Below are positions 49,774 through 59,839 of a DNA stretch of 64,000 nucleotides, in pieces. The number at the start of each line of letters is the position of its first letter. Position 1 is the stretch's first letter. The stretch lies in NCBI RefSeq assembly GCF_011761235.1, contig NZ_JAAOYW010000001.1, forward strand, positions 248,781 through 312,780, given 5' to 3'. The stretch is from Frigoribacterium faeni (GTDB lineage: Bacteria; Actinomycetota; Actinomycetes; Actinomycetales; Microbacteriaceae). The position numbers and the translations under genes are program-made. The notes under the pieces were generated by a model. That model did no database searches. It saw only the letters and a list, made by a program, of their open reading frames with translations, and had not been told where the DNA came from.

Positions 49774-51897
49774 TCAGACGTCGATGCGGTCCCGGCTGAG
49801 ACCCGCTCCGTCGATGATGAACTCCTTGCGGGGAGCGACCTCGTTGCCCATGAGCAGCTCGAAGACGCGGGCGGCCGCCTCGGCGTCGTCGACGCGCACC
49901 CGGCGCAGCATGCGACCCGAACGGTCCATGGTGGTCGAGGCGAGCTGCTCGGCGTCCATCTCGCCGAGGCCCTTGTAGCGCTGGATCGGGTCCTGGAACT
50001 TCTTGTTCGACCGCCGCAGCTTGGCCAGGAGCGTCTGCAGCTCTTTCTCGGAGTACGTGTAGATGGTCTCGTTGGGCTTGCTGCCGGGGTTGACGACGAC
50101 CACCCGGTGGAGGGGCGGCACGGCCGCGAAGACCCGGCCCTCCTCGATCATCGGGCGCATGTAGCGGAAGAACAACGTGAGCAGCAGCGTGCGGATGTGC
50201 GCCCCGTCGACGTCGGCGTCGCTCATGATGATCACCTTGCCGTAGCGCGCCGCGTCGAGGTCGAACGATCGACCCGACCCTGCCCCGAGCACCTGGATGA
50301 TGGAGGCGCACTCGACGTTCGACAGCATGTCGCTGACCGACGCCTTCTGGACGTTGAGGATCTTGCCCCGGATCGGCAGGAGCGCCTGGTACTCGCTGTT
50401 GCGTGCCAGCTTGGCCGTGCCCAGGGCCGAGTCGCCCTCGACGATGAAGAGCTCGCTGTTCGCGACGTCGTTCGAGCGGCAGTCGACCAGCTTCGCGGGC
50501 AGGGACGAGTTCTCGAGCGCGTTCTTGCGGCGCTGCGTCTCCTTGTGGGCGCGCGCGGCGATGCGCGACTTCATCTCGGACACGACCTTGTCGAGCACGA
50601 GGGCGGTCTGTGCCTTGTCCTCCCGGCGCGTCGACGCGAAGAGCTCGCCGAACCGGGAGGCGACGACGTTCGCCACGATCGCCCGGACCGCCGGGGTCCC
50701 GAGGATCTCCTTGGTCTGGCCCTCGAACTGCGGCTCGGGGAGGCGCACCGTCAGCACGGCGGTCAGCCCGGCGAGGACGTCGTCCTTCTCGATCTTGTCG
50801 GTGCCGACCTTCAGCCGACGCGCGGCCAGCTCGACCTGCTGTCGCATGAACTTGAGCAGCCCCGCCTCGAAGCCGGCCTGGTGCGAGCCTCCCTTCGGGG
50901 TCGCGATGATGTTGACGTAGCTGCGCATCACGGTCTCGTAGCCGCCGCCCCAGCGAAGGGCGATGTCGACCTCGCACTCCCGCTCGAGCTCGGTCGCGAC
51001 CATGGCGCCGCCCTCGGTCAGCACCGGGACGGTCTCGGTGTACGTGCCCGTTCCCGTCATCCGCCACGTGTCGGTGACGGGGGCGTCGGGCGCCAGGAAC
51101 TCGACGAACTCGCTGATGCCGCCGTCGAAGCGGTAGGTGCTCTCGAGCGGGAAGCCGCCGTCGGTCAGCGAGCCGGGTCGTTCGTCGCGGATGCGGAGCG
51201 TCAGGCCGGGGATCAGGAAGGCCGTCTGGCGGGCCCGACCCGACAGCTCGTCGGGCTGGAACGAGGCGCCGCGCGTGAAGATCTGCCGGTCGGCCCAGTA
51301 GCGGATGCGGGTGCCCGTCACGCCCCGCTTGACCTTGCCGACCTCGCGCAGGACGCTGCCGGAGACGAAGGGCGTGAACGGCGCGTCGGGGGTCGGCTCG
51401 CCGTCGTCGGCGAACGTGCCGGGCTCGCCCCTCCGGAACGACATCGCCCAGGTCTTGCCGCCGCGGTCGACCTCGACGTCGAGGCGCTCGGACAGGGCGT
51501 TGACGACGGAGGCGCCCACGCCGTGCAGACCGCCGGACGACGCGTACGAGCCGCCGCCGAACTTGCCGCCCGCGTGGAGCTTCGTGAAGACCACCTCGAC
51601 GCCGGTCAGGCCCGTCTTGGGCTCGATGTCGACGGGGATTCCCCGGGCCGTGTCGCGCACCTCGACGCTGTCGTCGGCGTGCAGGACCACGTCGATGGCG
51701 TCGCCGTGGCCGCCCAGGGCCTCGTCGACGGAGTTGTCGATGATCTCCCAGAGGCAGTGCATGAGGCCCCGGGAGTCGGTCGAGCCGATGTACATGCCGG
51801 GCCGCTTGCGCACGGCCTCGAGCCCCTCGAGCACGGACAGGTGGCGGGCCGAGTAGTCCGACGTGGCGATGGTGTTCTCCTGACGCGATGCGATCAC
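49774..51897 (-). CDS. parE: DNA topoisomerase IV subunit B
   Basis: This 707-residue GHKL ATPase subunit has LEAVRKRPGMYIGSTDSRGL, the ATP-binding EIIDNSVDEAL, the glycine-rich GGKFGGGSYASSGGLHGVGA, the toprim motifs FIVEGDSALGTAKLARN and IIMSDADVDGAHIRTLLL, and the closing QRYKGLGEMDAEQLASTTMD. With ParC it decatenates and relaxes DNA. The start is taken as the GTG at 51897; a -10 element TAGAAT lies about 37 bp upstream. No good ribosome site precedes this GTG, so the start is less certain than the gene. Confidence 0.92.
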   Translation of the reverse strand: MIASRQENTIATSDYSARHLSVLEGLEAVRKRPGMYIGSTDSRGLMHCLWEIIDNSVDEALGGHGDAIDVVLHADDSVEVRDTARGIPVDIEPKTGLTGVEVVFTKLHAGGKFGGGSYASSGGLHGVGASVVNALSERLDVEVDRGGKTWAMSFRRGEPGTFADDGEPTPDAPFTPFVSGSVLREVGKVKRGVTGTRIRYWADRQIFTRGASFQPDELSGRARQTAFLIPGLTLRIRDERPGSLTDGGFPLESTYRFDGGISEFVEFLAPDAPVTDTWRMTGTGTYTETVPVLTEGGAMVATELERECEVDIALRWGGGYETVMRSYVNIIATPKGGSHQAGFEAGLLKFMRQQVELAARRLKVGTDKIEKDDVLAGLTAVLTVRLPEPQFEGQTKEILGTPAVRAIVANVVASRFGELFASTRREDKAQTALVLDKVVSEMKSRIAARAHKETQRRKNALENSSLPAKLVDCRSNDVANSELFIVEGDSALGTAKLARNSEYQALLPIRGKILNVQKASVSDMLSNVECASIIQVLGAGSGRSFDLDAARYGKVIIMSDADVDGAHIRTLLLTLFFRYMRPMIEEGRVFAAVPPLHRVVVVNPGSKPNETIYTYSEKELQTLLAKLRRSNKKFQDPIQRYKGLGEMDAEQLASTTMDRSGRMLRRVRVDDAEAAARVFELLMGNEVAPRKEFIIDGAGLSRDRIDV

Positions 51898-51933
51898 GAC
51901 CGGCGGGAATCCCCGAGCCGGTCGTCTGGTTCG

Positions 51934-51939
51934 ATTCTA
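51934..51939 (-). promoter_or_regulatory. -10 element TAGAAT for parE
   Basis: TAGAAT on the minus strand is a near-consensus -10 hexamer. Transcription would start near 51927, leaving a leader of about 30 nt before the parE GTG. The -35 region is weak. Confidence 0.6.
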
Positions 51940-52089
51940 CGAGGGTCCACGGACAGTCCCCGTGAGGCGCTCTCCCCTCCTCGTCGCTACGCGATGAGCG
52001 AAATCCGCGCGAATGCAGCCCGATCCGCGGGAGCGCGTGTTTTGATGAGGGACACACATCCACTGCACCACCGTTTGGAGGAGCATCAC

Positions 52090-52317
52090 ATGACTCAGAT
52101 GGCCACCGACCACACCGCCGTCGACGAGCTCGGCTCCCGTTACCAGCTCACCGCGGCCGACCGTTGCGACAGCTGCGGGGCCCAGGCCTACGTCCGCGTC
52201 ACCATGGCGAGCGGCGAGCTCCTCTTCTGCGCCCACCACGGCGCGAAGGTCAAGGACAAGCTGCAGCCGACCGCCGTCGAGTGGCTCGACGAGAGCTCGC
52301 GACTGCACCAGGACTGA
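52090..52317 (+). CDS. Small zinc-binding protein (DUF7455 type)
   Basis: This 75-residue protein has a treble-clef-like pair, CDSCGAQAYVRV and LFCAHHGAKVKDKL, where two Cys and a Cys/His pair likely bind zinc. It matches the short actinobacterial family placed next to parE and sigA. Its function is unknown. The ATG is preceded by an excellent GGAGGAG site, and the leader (51980–52089) is comparatively AT-rich, so it is probably highly expressed. An 18-bp terminator follows directly. Confidence 0.87.
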   Translation: MTQMATDHTAVDELGSRYQLTAADRCDSCGAQAYVRVTMASGELLFCAHHGAKVKDKLQPTAVEWLDESSRLHQD

Positions 52318-52352
52318 CGCCGGCGCCGGGCCTCGCCGCCCGGACCGGCCGA

Positions 52353-52393
52353 GACGAAGGGCCCGCATCCGTCGAGGATGCGGGCCCTTCGTC
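52353..52393. terminator. Bidirectional terminator between the DUF7455 gene and gatD
   Basis: GACGAAGGGCCCGCATCC (52353–52370) pairs perfectly with GGATGCGGGCCCTTCGTC (52376–52393), an 18-bp stem with a 5-nt loop. It serves the small zinc protein and the end of the sigA–murT–gatD operon. Confidence 0.92.
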
Positions 52394-52407
52394 GGGCGGC
52401 CGCGAGG

Positions 52408-53163
52408 TCACATCGCCTTGAAGGCGCGCTCCAGGTTCTCGCGGATGACCCGCTGGGACTGCGCGGCGTACTCGTCGAGCTTCGCGTGCGCGGCTCCCGG
52501 GTGGTACGAGATGCTGCGCCGCGTCAGCGCGGCGCGCAGCACCCGGTCGCTGAGGGCCGGGTTGAGCGGCAGGAGCGGCCCCTTGAGCTGGGTGCCGAAG
52601 GAGGCGCCCCGCAGGACGCCCTCGGCGCCCGCGGTGCCGTTGCCCCCGCCGTGCACCACGTGGCCGAACGCCTGCACGCCGTCGCCGAGCTCGAGGTGGG
52701 CGGCGTGGTCCTCGAAGCCGAAGAGGGTCAGCTCGTCGCCGCCGTAGGAGGTCGTCACCTGGAAGTAGTTGGTGCGGCGGGGAGCGCCGCGTCGGACGAG
52801 CGCGTCGAAGAACCCGATGCCCGGGACGGTCTCGCCCTCGTCGGTCACGACGCCCTTCGTCAGCAGCTCCATGCCGCCGCCGACGCCCACGACCGGCACG
52901 CCGGAGGCCGCGAAGCCCTCGAGGGCGGGCAGCAGCCGCTGTGCGTCGGCGCTGACCGCGCGCACGCCCGAGAGCGGCCCGTGGCCCAGCAGCACGACGT
53001 CGGCGACCGTGGGCACGTCGTCCCCGACGCGGTACTCGACGACCTCGGTCTCGAGGCCGGCGCGGCCGGCCCGGGCCACGAGCGTCGACACGTTGCCGCG
53101 GTCGCCGCTGACGCCGAGCTGCTCGGGGTAGAGGTGGACGAGACGGAGGGTGTCGGCGCTCAC
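52408..53163 (-). CDS. gatD: GatD-like class I glutamine amidotransferase, catalytic dyad missing
   Basis: This 251-residue protein has the GatD layout: LRLVHLYPEQLGVSGDRGNV at the start, VVLLGHGPLSGVRAVS, the nucleophile-elbow region at about 90–100, and a C-terminal TQLKGPLLPLNPALSD. In active GatD the elbow reads roughly V-C-G-G-Y-Q and a later motif reads Y-L-H-G-P. Here they read V-G-G-G-M-E (Gly95 in place of Cys) and Q-L-K-G-P (Lys194 in place of His). It therefore should not hydrolyse glutamine. The frame is intact, and the GTG overlaps the murT stop as GTGA. It is probably a structural or regulatory partner of MurT. Confidence 0.85.
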   Translation of the reverse strand: MSADTLRLVHLYPEQLGVSGDRGNVSTLVARAGRAGLETEVVEYRVGDDVPTVADVVLLGHGPLSGVRAVSADAQRLLPALEGFAASGVPVVGVGGGMELLTKGVVTDEGETVPGIGFFDALVRRGAPRRTNYFQVTTSYGGDELTLFGFEDHAAHLELGDGVQAFGHVVHGGGNGTAGAEGVLRGASFGTQLKGPLLPLNPALSDRVLRAALTRRSISYHPGAAHAKLDEYAAQSQRVIRENLERAFKAM

Positions 53164-54419
53164 GCGGTCTTCTCCAGGTCGGGGTGCCCGAGGATGCGGC
53201 GGGCCAGCATCATCTGCTCGTAGTTGGTGACGAAGTGCTTCGTACGGTCGCCGGGCGACGGCAGCGCGCGCATGAGCTTGATGGCCTTCGCGATGTCCTC
53301 CTCGATGACGTGCACCGGGATGCCCTCGTGCTCGAGCCGCAGCGCGAGCTGCCAGGCCTTGGCGCCGGCGAGCACGTCGACGTGGTCGAGGTGCGAGAAG
53401 TCGATGTCGTAGATCCACGAGATGTCGGGCGTGCCCTCGTCGATCGCCAGCATGACCTGCTCGACGTCCTGCGGCAGCGCGTCGAGGTTGAGCTGGAGGC
53501 TCGCGGCGTTCTTGAACATGATGAACTCCGCCTCGTCCGTGCCGAGGGACATGCGCTCGCCCCGGCCGTAGGCGGGCTTCATGGTCTCGAACGCCTCGGC
53601 GACCGACGCCGGGTCGACGGGACGGCCCAGGACGACGGAGGCCGTCTGCAGGGCGGCGGCCGCGTCGACCGCGTAGTGCAGGCCGCGCGCGGGCAGGCGC
53701 ACGTCGACCTCCTCGTCGCCGACACGGATGCGTGCGCGGTCGCCCGTCAGGGAGACGACCTCGGACTCGGCCCGGCGGGTGCCGTCCGCCTCGCGGGTGA
53801 AGTCGTTCGCGTTCTGCAGCCCGTTGGGCGCGGCCGCGACGACGTCGGGCGCCGCGCCGAAGCGCGTGACGACCTGGCCCGGTCGCGCCTCGTAGGGCGC
53901 CAGGTGCTGGTCGTCGCGGTTCGTGACGACCGCCGCGGTCGCGAGGGCGGCCGTGTCCGTCATCATCGTGCCGACGCGCTCAGTCTCGAAGAACCGGTAG
54001 AGCTGGTCGACCTGCACGTTGAGCATGAGCACGGTCGACGGGTGCAGCGACCGGGTCAGCTCGACCGCGAAGGCCTCGTCGACCTCGATCACGCCGATGT
54101 CGTGCTTCACACGACCGAAGGGCGTGACCTCGCGGAGGAAAGCCGAGGCGATGCCCTGGGGCAGGTTCGCCCCCGTCGGGTTGGTGAAGACGCGGAGCCC
54201 ATGGGCCCGGAGCGTCTCGGTGAGCATCATCGTCGTCGTGGACTTGCCGTTCGAGCCGAGGACGAAGACGACCCCCTGGTCGAACTGCGACGACACGTGC
54301 GTGAGGAAGTCGGGCGCCAGGGCGAGGACGGTGCGGCCCGGGTAGGCCGACCCGCCGCCGCGGAGGCGTGCGACGGCGCGGACGAGACGGCCCGCGAGGA
54401 CGGGCACGAGGTACTTCAC
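53160..54419 (-). CDS. murT: MurT-like Mur ligase lacking the zinc ribbon
   Basis: This 419-residue cytosolic Mur-ligase-fold enzyme has the ATP loop VFVLGSNGKSTTTMML (about residues 52–67), NPTGANLPQGIASAFL, IGVIEVDEAF, NVQVDQLYRF, and the C-terminal MurT domain (DUF1727) with PAYGRGERM, MFKNAASLQLNLDAL and PDISWIYDIDFSHLD. MurT with GatD normally amidates the alpha-carboxyl of D-Glu in lipid II. The Cys4 zinc ribbon usually inserted in the middle domain is absent: there is no Cys in the whole protein, and residues about 175–222 replace it. It starts with a GTG four bases after the sigA stop. Confidence 0.88.
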   Translation of the reverse strand: MKYLVPVLAGRLVRAVARLRGGGSAYPGRTVLALAPDFLTHVSSQFDQGVVFVLGSNGKSTTTMMLTETLRAHGLRVFTNPTGANLPQGIASAFLREVTPFGRVKHDIGVIEVDEAFAVELTRSLHPSTVLMLNVQVDQLYRFFETERVGTMMTDTAALATAAVVTNRDDQHLAPYEARPGQVVTRFGAAPDVVAAAPNGLQNANDFTREADGTRRAESEVVSLTGDRARIRVGDEEVDVRLPARGLHYAVDAAAALQTASVVLGRPVDPASVAEAFETMKPAYGRGERMSLGTDEAEFIMFKNAASLQLNLDALPQDVEQVMLAIDEGTPDISWIYDIDFSHLDHVDVLAGAKAWQLALRLEHEGIPVHVIEEDIAKAIKLMRALPSPGDRTKHFVTNYEQMMLARRILGHPDLEKTA

Positions 54420-54423
54420 GGGC

Positions 54424-55713
<1,290 letters not shown>

Positions 55714-55813
55714 GCGGACACCTTCCAGTTCGTCTTCGTGCACCTGTGTCGTCATCGTGCACCTGTGCGCCGGGTGACGCCGCCGGGGAGGCGGCACCGT
55801 CCCGAGGGCAGTA

Positions 55814-55836
55814 CGAGGACCCATGTCAAGTCCTCG
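55814..55836. repeat. Inverted repeat in the sigA leader region
   Basis: CGAGGAC (55814–55820) and GTCCTCG (55830–55836) form 7-bp inverted arms around a 9-nt spacer. On the minus strand the spacer contains TTGACA, a perfect -35 hexamer, although no convincing -10 follows at the right distance. It lies about 100–120 bp upstream of sigA, in a 233-bp gap that otherwise shows no gene. Confidence 0.45.
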
Positions 55837-55946
55837 CAGCTGAGCGCGCCGACGAGGGTCGAGCACCTGCACGGGACATGAACGGGTCCGACTCCGATTA
55901 TTGCACGTCCCGCCGGGAGCTCGGACCACCGGGGTCGGAGCCGCGG

Positions 55947-57287
55947 TCAGGACCGCCGCGGACGTCGGCGCTGCCAGCGCCTGTTCAGTGCAACCCACAA
56001 GGGGGCCACCTGGATTCCCTCTTCGAGGTGCAGCCGCCGTCTCGTCCGTCGGCGTTCGAGCAGCAGCCCGACGACGCCTCCCCCGACGATCACGTACTGC
56101 ACGAGGAACGCGATGCGGAACGACTCGAACGAGAAGAGGTCGCCGGCCTGGCCGGAGGCGACGCGCGCCGCGTCGAGGTGGTCGAGCACGACGCCGATGA
56201 GGAACATCATGACGAAGCTGGCGAGGAAGCCCCCGACGTTCACGATGCCGTTGGCGACGCCCAGGCTGCGCATCGGGTTGAAGGACCGGGCGAAGTCGAA
56301 CCCGATCAGGCTGCCGGGCCCGCCGACGCCCAGGACCACGACGAGGACGTAGGCCATCCAGTGCGGCGGCTGGCCCGGCCACGCCAGCAGCACGGTCCAC
56401 GTGACGCCGAGGGCGGTCACGATGCCGAGCACCAGGTTGGAGCGGCGCAGCGGGAAGCGCGCCGTGAGGAGGCCGAGGACGGGCCCGGCCACGACGCCCG
56501 AGGCGACGAGCAGGGTCAGCATGCCGGAGGCCTCCGTCGGCGAGAAGCCGAGGGCGCCGACGAGGAACGGCACGCCCCACAGCAGGCTGAAGACGGTGCC
56601 CGACGACTGCGTGACGAAGTGGGACCAGAAGCCCAGGCGGGTGCCGGGCCGCCGGACGCTCTCGCCGAGCTGCCTCCCCGCCTCGCGCCACGTGGTGCCC
56701 GGCGACCCGGCGGCCCGCCCCAGGGGCGAGTCGCGCACGACCAGGAGGACGAGGACCGCCGCGACCACGGACAGGCCCGCCGCGCCCAGGAACGCGGGAC
56801 GCCAGCCGCTGCCGTGGAGCACGAGGGACAGGGGCACGGCCGAGAGCACCTGGCCGAGCTGGCCCACGTTGCCGGTCCACTGCGAGATCTGCGGCAGGAC
56901 GGGACCGCGGAACCAGGCCGGCAGCAGGCGGATGACGCTGATGAAGGTCATCGCGTCCCCCGCGCCGACGAGGACGCGGCCCACGATGGCGACGCCGATG
57001 TGGGGAGGAGCGAGGGCGACCACGGTCTGGCCCACCACGAGCAGCAGGCCGCCCGTCGCGATCAGCGCGCGCGGGCCGACCCGGTCGAGCAGCACGCCGA
57101 CGGGGATCTGGAGCCCGGCGTACACCACCAGCTGGACGACGGCCAGCGTCGAGAGCGTGGAGGCGGAGATCCCGAAGATCTGCTGGGCCTCGACCCCCGA
57201 GACGCCCAGGGACGACCGTTGCAGGACGGCCACCACGTAGGCCGTGACGGCGACGCCCCAGACGATCCAGGCGCGCGACGAGTTCAC
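55947..57287 (-). CDS. Major facilitator superfamily transporter
   Basis: This 446-residue inner-membrane protein has twelve predicted helices. It starts [20 protein letters not shown], with the MFS loop [20 protein letters not shown] between helices 2 and 3, [20 protein letters not shown], and a second-half counterpart [19 protein letters not shown]. The C-terminal 35 residues are very Arg-rich and cytosolic. The substrate cannot be inferred. The GTG start lies six bases after a TAGGGT -10 element and lacks a ribosome site, so the mRNA is probably leaderless. It is co-directional with sigA but separated by 233 bp. Confidence 0.88.
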   Translation of the reverse strand: MNSSRAWIVWGVAVTAYVVAVLQRSSLGVSGVEAQQIFGISASTLSTLAVVQLVVYAGLQIPVGVLLDRVGPRALIATGGLLLVVGQTVVALAPPHIGVAIVGRVLVGAGDAMTFISVIRLLPAWFRGPVLPQISQWTGNVGQLGQVLSAVPLSLVLHGSGWRPAFLGAAGLSVVAAVLVLLVVRDSPLGRAAGSPGTTWREAGRQLGESVRRPGTRLGFWSHFVTQSSGTVFSLLWGVPFLVGALGFSPTEASGMLTLLVASGVVAGPVLGLLTARFPLRRSNLVLGIVTALGVTWTVLLAWPGQPPHWMAYVLVVVLGVGGPGSLIGFDFARSFNPMRSLGVANGIVNVGGFLASFVMMFLIGVVLDHLDAARVASGQAGDLFSFESFRIAFLVQYVIVGGGVVGLLLERRRTRRRLHLEEGIQVAPLWVALNRRWQRRRPRRS

Positions 57288-57293
57288 CCGACG

Positions 57294-57299
57294 ACCCTA
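57294..57299 (-). promoter_or_regulatory. Leaderless -10 element TAGGGT of the MFS gene
   Basis: TAGGGT, six bases, then the GTG at 57287 on the minus strand. It lies in the 64-bp gap after the PAC2 gene, so the MFS gene has its own promoter. Confidence 0.62.
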
Positions 57300-57351
57300 G
57301 CCGCCCGGGCGGCCTCCACAGGACCCCGGGCGAGCCGTGCGACGCGGCCGG

Positions 57352-58266
57352 TCAGGACTCGTCGTCGGGACGCCGGCCGGCCAGGAACCGCTCCAGCTCG
57401 GCCGCGAGGACGTCGGCCGAGGGCACCTCGCCGTCCTGGTCGGTGAGCGGCGACGGGAGAGGGTTGCCCTCCATGTAGGTGTCGTGCCGTTCTTCGAGGG
57501 TGGAGACGAGACGGGAGAGCTCGTGGTTGCCGTGCACCTGCTCGTCGACCTTGGCCAGGAAGTCGCGGCCCTCGGACCGGAGCCGGTCGGTGGGGAAGAT
57601 GAGGCCCGTCGCGGCGCTGATGCTCGAGAGCGCCGTGACGGCCGCGTCGGGGAACTCGGTGTCGGAGAGGTAGTGCGGCACGAGCAGCACGAAGCCCGCC
57701 GTCGGGTGCCCGGAGTCGCCGAGGCGCTGCTCGACGAGGTGCAGGGCGTTCGCGGGGGCCTGGGTCACCGGACGCCAGACGGAGAGCGACTCGACGAGGT
57801 CAGAGCGGTTGCCGCTGACCGTGACGCCGATGGGCCTGGTGTGCGGCACGGGCATGGGGATGGCGTGGACCCACGTGGTGGTCGACACGCGGTACCGCTC
57901 GACGAGCTGCACCACGGCCGCGGTGAAGCGCTGCCACTGGAAGTCGGGCTCGAAGCCCGACAGCAGCAGGAACGGCTGCCCGACGTCGTCGGTCACGAGG
58001 TGCAGCGACAGGGTGGCCGTCGCGACCTCGGAGATGTGGTCCTGGTCGAAGGTGAAGACGGGGCGTCGCGCCCGGTAGTCGAGCAGCTCGTCGGCGTCGA
58101 AGGAGGCGAGCAGCCGGTGGTCGAGCTCGCCGACGAGGAACTCGGCCAGCTGGCCGACCGCCCCTCCGGCGTCGGTCGAGCCGGTCAGCCCGGCGACCAG
58201 GGGCAGCCCCTCGGGGACGTCGGAGGCGTCGGGGGCGAGGTCGTAGAGTCCGGCGGGGTCGTGCAT
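57352..58266 (-). CDS. PAC2 family protein (proteasome-assembly-chaperone-like)
   Basis: This 304-residue protein has the PAC2 pattern: LVAGLTGSTDAGGAVGQLAE, LLDYRARRPVFTFDQDHI, PFLLLSGFEPDFQWQRFTAA, IPMPVPHTRPIGVTVSGN and PHYLSDTEFPDAAVTALSSI. Such proteins are common in actinobacteria, and the resemblance to eukaryotic proteasome chaperones gives no proven role. The ATG lies six bases after TAGGCT, so it is probably leaderless. It diverges from the leucyl aminopeptidase gene, a peptide-degradation enzyme, which fits a loose link to protein turnover. Confidence 0.88.
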   Translation of the reverse strand: MHDPAGLYDLAPDASDVPEGLPLVAGLTGSTDAGGAVGQLAEFLVGELDHRLLASFDADELLDYRARRPVFTFDQDHISEVATATLSLHLVTDDVGQPFLLLSGFEPDFQWQRFTAAVVQLVERYRVSTTTWVHAIPMPVPHTRPIGVTVSGNRSDLVESLSVWRPVTQAPANALHLVEQRLGDSGHPTAGFVLLVPHYLSDTEFPDAAVTALSSISAATGLIFPTDRLRSEGRDFLAKVDEQVHGNHELSRLVSTLEERHDTYMEGNPLPSPLTDQDGEVPSADVLAAELERFLAGRRPDDES

Positions 58267-58272
58267 GCCCCA

Positions 58273-58278
58273 AGCCTA
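58273..58278 (-). promoter_or_regulatory. Leaderless -10 element TAGGCT of the PAC2 gene
   Basis: On the minus strand TAGGCT is followed by six bases (TGGGGC) and the ATG at 58266. Confidence 0.62.
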
Positions 58279-58339
58279 GGCAACGCCCCCGACGCCCGCC
58301 GACGGCGGCCGCATGCCCTGAGCGAACACCCGCACTGGC

Positions 58340-58345
58340 TACGAT
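58340..58345 (+). promoter_or_regulatory. Leaderless -10 element TACGAT of the aminopeptidase gene
   Basis: TACGAT is followed by six bases (CGGTGC) and the ATG at 58352; no ribosome site is present. It faces the PAC2 promoter across an 85-bp gap. Confidence 0.65.
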
Positions 58346-58351
58346 CGGTGC

Positions 58352-59827
58352 ATGACCGAGCTCTTCCTGTCCACCACCCGCACCCCCGCCGCCGAGGTCG
58401 AGGCCGACGTCCTCGTGGTCGGCGTCCTCTCCGGGGCCGACGGTCCCTCGGTCACCCGCGACGTCCCCGGCCTGCCCGCCGACCTGGCGGTGCTCGGGGT
58501 GACCGGCGCCCGTGACGAGCTCGTGCGCCTCCCCGGCGCGGGCGCCGCGGCCGTCACCGCCCTCGTCGGCCTCGGCGGCTCCGTCGACGCCGAGTCGCTG
58601 CGCTACGCCGCGGGCGCGGCCGTCCGCCAGCTGACCGGCGTCGACCGGGTCGTGCTCGACCTCCCCGTCTCGACCGAGGCCGAGGCGCTGGCCGTCCTCG
58701 AGGGCGCGGGCCTCGCCTCCTACGAGTTCGACGCGTTCCGCGGCTCGTCGGCCTCCGAGTCGCGTCGCCACGCGCGCACCCTGGTCCTCTCCACCGAGCT
58801 CGACGTCGAGGAGGCGACGGTCGCGCAGGCGGCCGTGGTCGCCCAGGCGGTCCACACCGTCCGGGACCTCGCCAACACGCCCCCGCAGCAGATGTTCCCG
58901 CAGGCCCTCGCCGACCGGGCGGTCGAGCTCGCCGCCGACCTCCCGCTCGACGTGACGGTCCTCGCCGAGGACGAGCTGCGCGAGGGCGGCTTTGGCGGCA
59001 TCCTCGGCGTCGGCCAGGGATCGAGCCGCGGGCCGCGCCTGGTCAAGGTCGCCTACGCCCCCGCCGGGGCCTCGAAGCACCTCGCCCTGGTCGGCAAGGG
59101 CATCACCTACGACACCGGCGGCCTCTCCCTGAAGCCCGCGGGCAGCATGCTCGGCATGAAGGACGACATGACCGGCGCGGCCACCGTGCTGGCCGTCGTG
59201 GTCGCCGCCGCCCGTCTCGAGCTGCCCGTGCGGCTCACGGCGTGGCTCTGCGTCGCCGAGAACATGCCCAGCGGCACGGCGATCCGCCCGGACGACGTCC
59301 TCACCATCCGCGGCGGCACCACCGTCGAGGTGACCAACACCGACGCCGAGGGCCGGCTCGTGATGGCCGACGGCCTCGTCGCGGCCAGCGAGGAGCAGCC
59401 CGACGCCGTCGTCGACGTGGCCACGCTCACCGGCGCCCAGGTCGTCGCGCTGGGCACCCGCACCGTCGGGGTCATGGGCAACGACGACCTCGCCACGCGC
59501 GTGGTCGAGCTCGCCGACCTCGCCGGCGAGGCCGCGTGGCGCATGCCCCTCCCGGGCGAGCTGCGCAGCCGCCTGTCGTCGGACGTCGCCGACCTGGTCA
59601 ACGCGACGCCCGGCAACACCGCCGCGGGGATGCTCCTCGCCGGCGTCTTCCTCTCCGAGTTCGTCGGCGAGCAGGAGGGGACGGGGCGGCCCCTCCCCTG
59701 GGCCCACCTGGACATCGCGGGCCCGTCGAACAACAAGGGCGGCGGCTGGGGCTTCACCGGCAAGGGGTCGACCGGCGTTTCCGTGAGAACCCTGCTAGAG
59801 CTGGCCCGCGACTTTTCGGCCGCGTAG
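58352..59827 (+). CDS. pepA: Leucyl aminopeptidase (M17)
   Basis: This 491-residue M17 metallopeptidase removes N-terminal residues from peptides in the cytosol. The dizinc active site is visible in LVGKGITYDTGGLSLKP, the nearby GMKDDMTGAA, and NTDAEGRLVMADGL with its catalytic Arg. An N-terminal M17 regulatory domain occupies about residues 1–170. The stop is a double TAG. It lies divergent from the PAC2 gene and upstream of the lipoamide dehydrogenase gene, an order found in other actinobacteria. Confidence 0.95.
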   Translation: MTELFLSTTRTPAAEVEADVLVVGVLSGADGPSVTRDVPGLPADLAVLGVTGARDELVRLPGAGAAAVTALVGLGGSVDAESLRYAAGAAVRQLTGVDRVVLDLPVSTEAEALAVLEGAGLASYEFDAFRGSSASESRRHARTLVLSTELDVEEATVAQAAVVAQAVHTVRDLANTPPQQMFPQALADRAVELAADLPLDVTVLAEDELREGGFGGILGVGQGSSRGPRLVKVAYAPAGASKHLALVGKGITYDTGGLSLKPAGSMLGMKDDMTGAATVLAVVVAAARLELPVRLTAWLCVAENMPSGTAIRPDDVLTIRGGTTVEVTNTDAEGRLVMADGLVAASEEQPDAVVDVATLTGAQVVALGTRTVGVMGNDDLATRVVELADLAGEAAWRMPLPGELRSRLSSDVADLVNATPGNTAAGMLLAGVFLSEFVGEQEGTGRPLPWAHLDIAGPSNNKGGGWGFTGKGSTGVSVRTLLELARDFSAA

Positions 59828-59839
59828 TAGGGTCGAGGA

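Noticed and set aside
52408-53163. gatD as a pseudogene
   Set aside because: The frame is full length with normal codon use and coupled translation; only the catalytic positions differ, which suggests changed function rather than decay.
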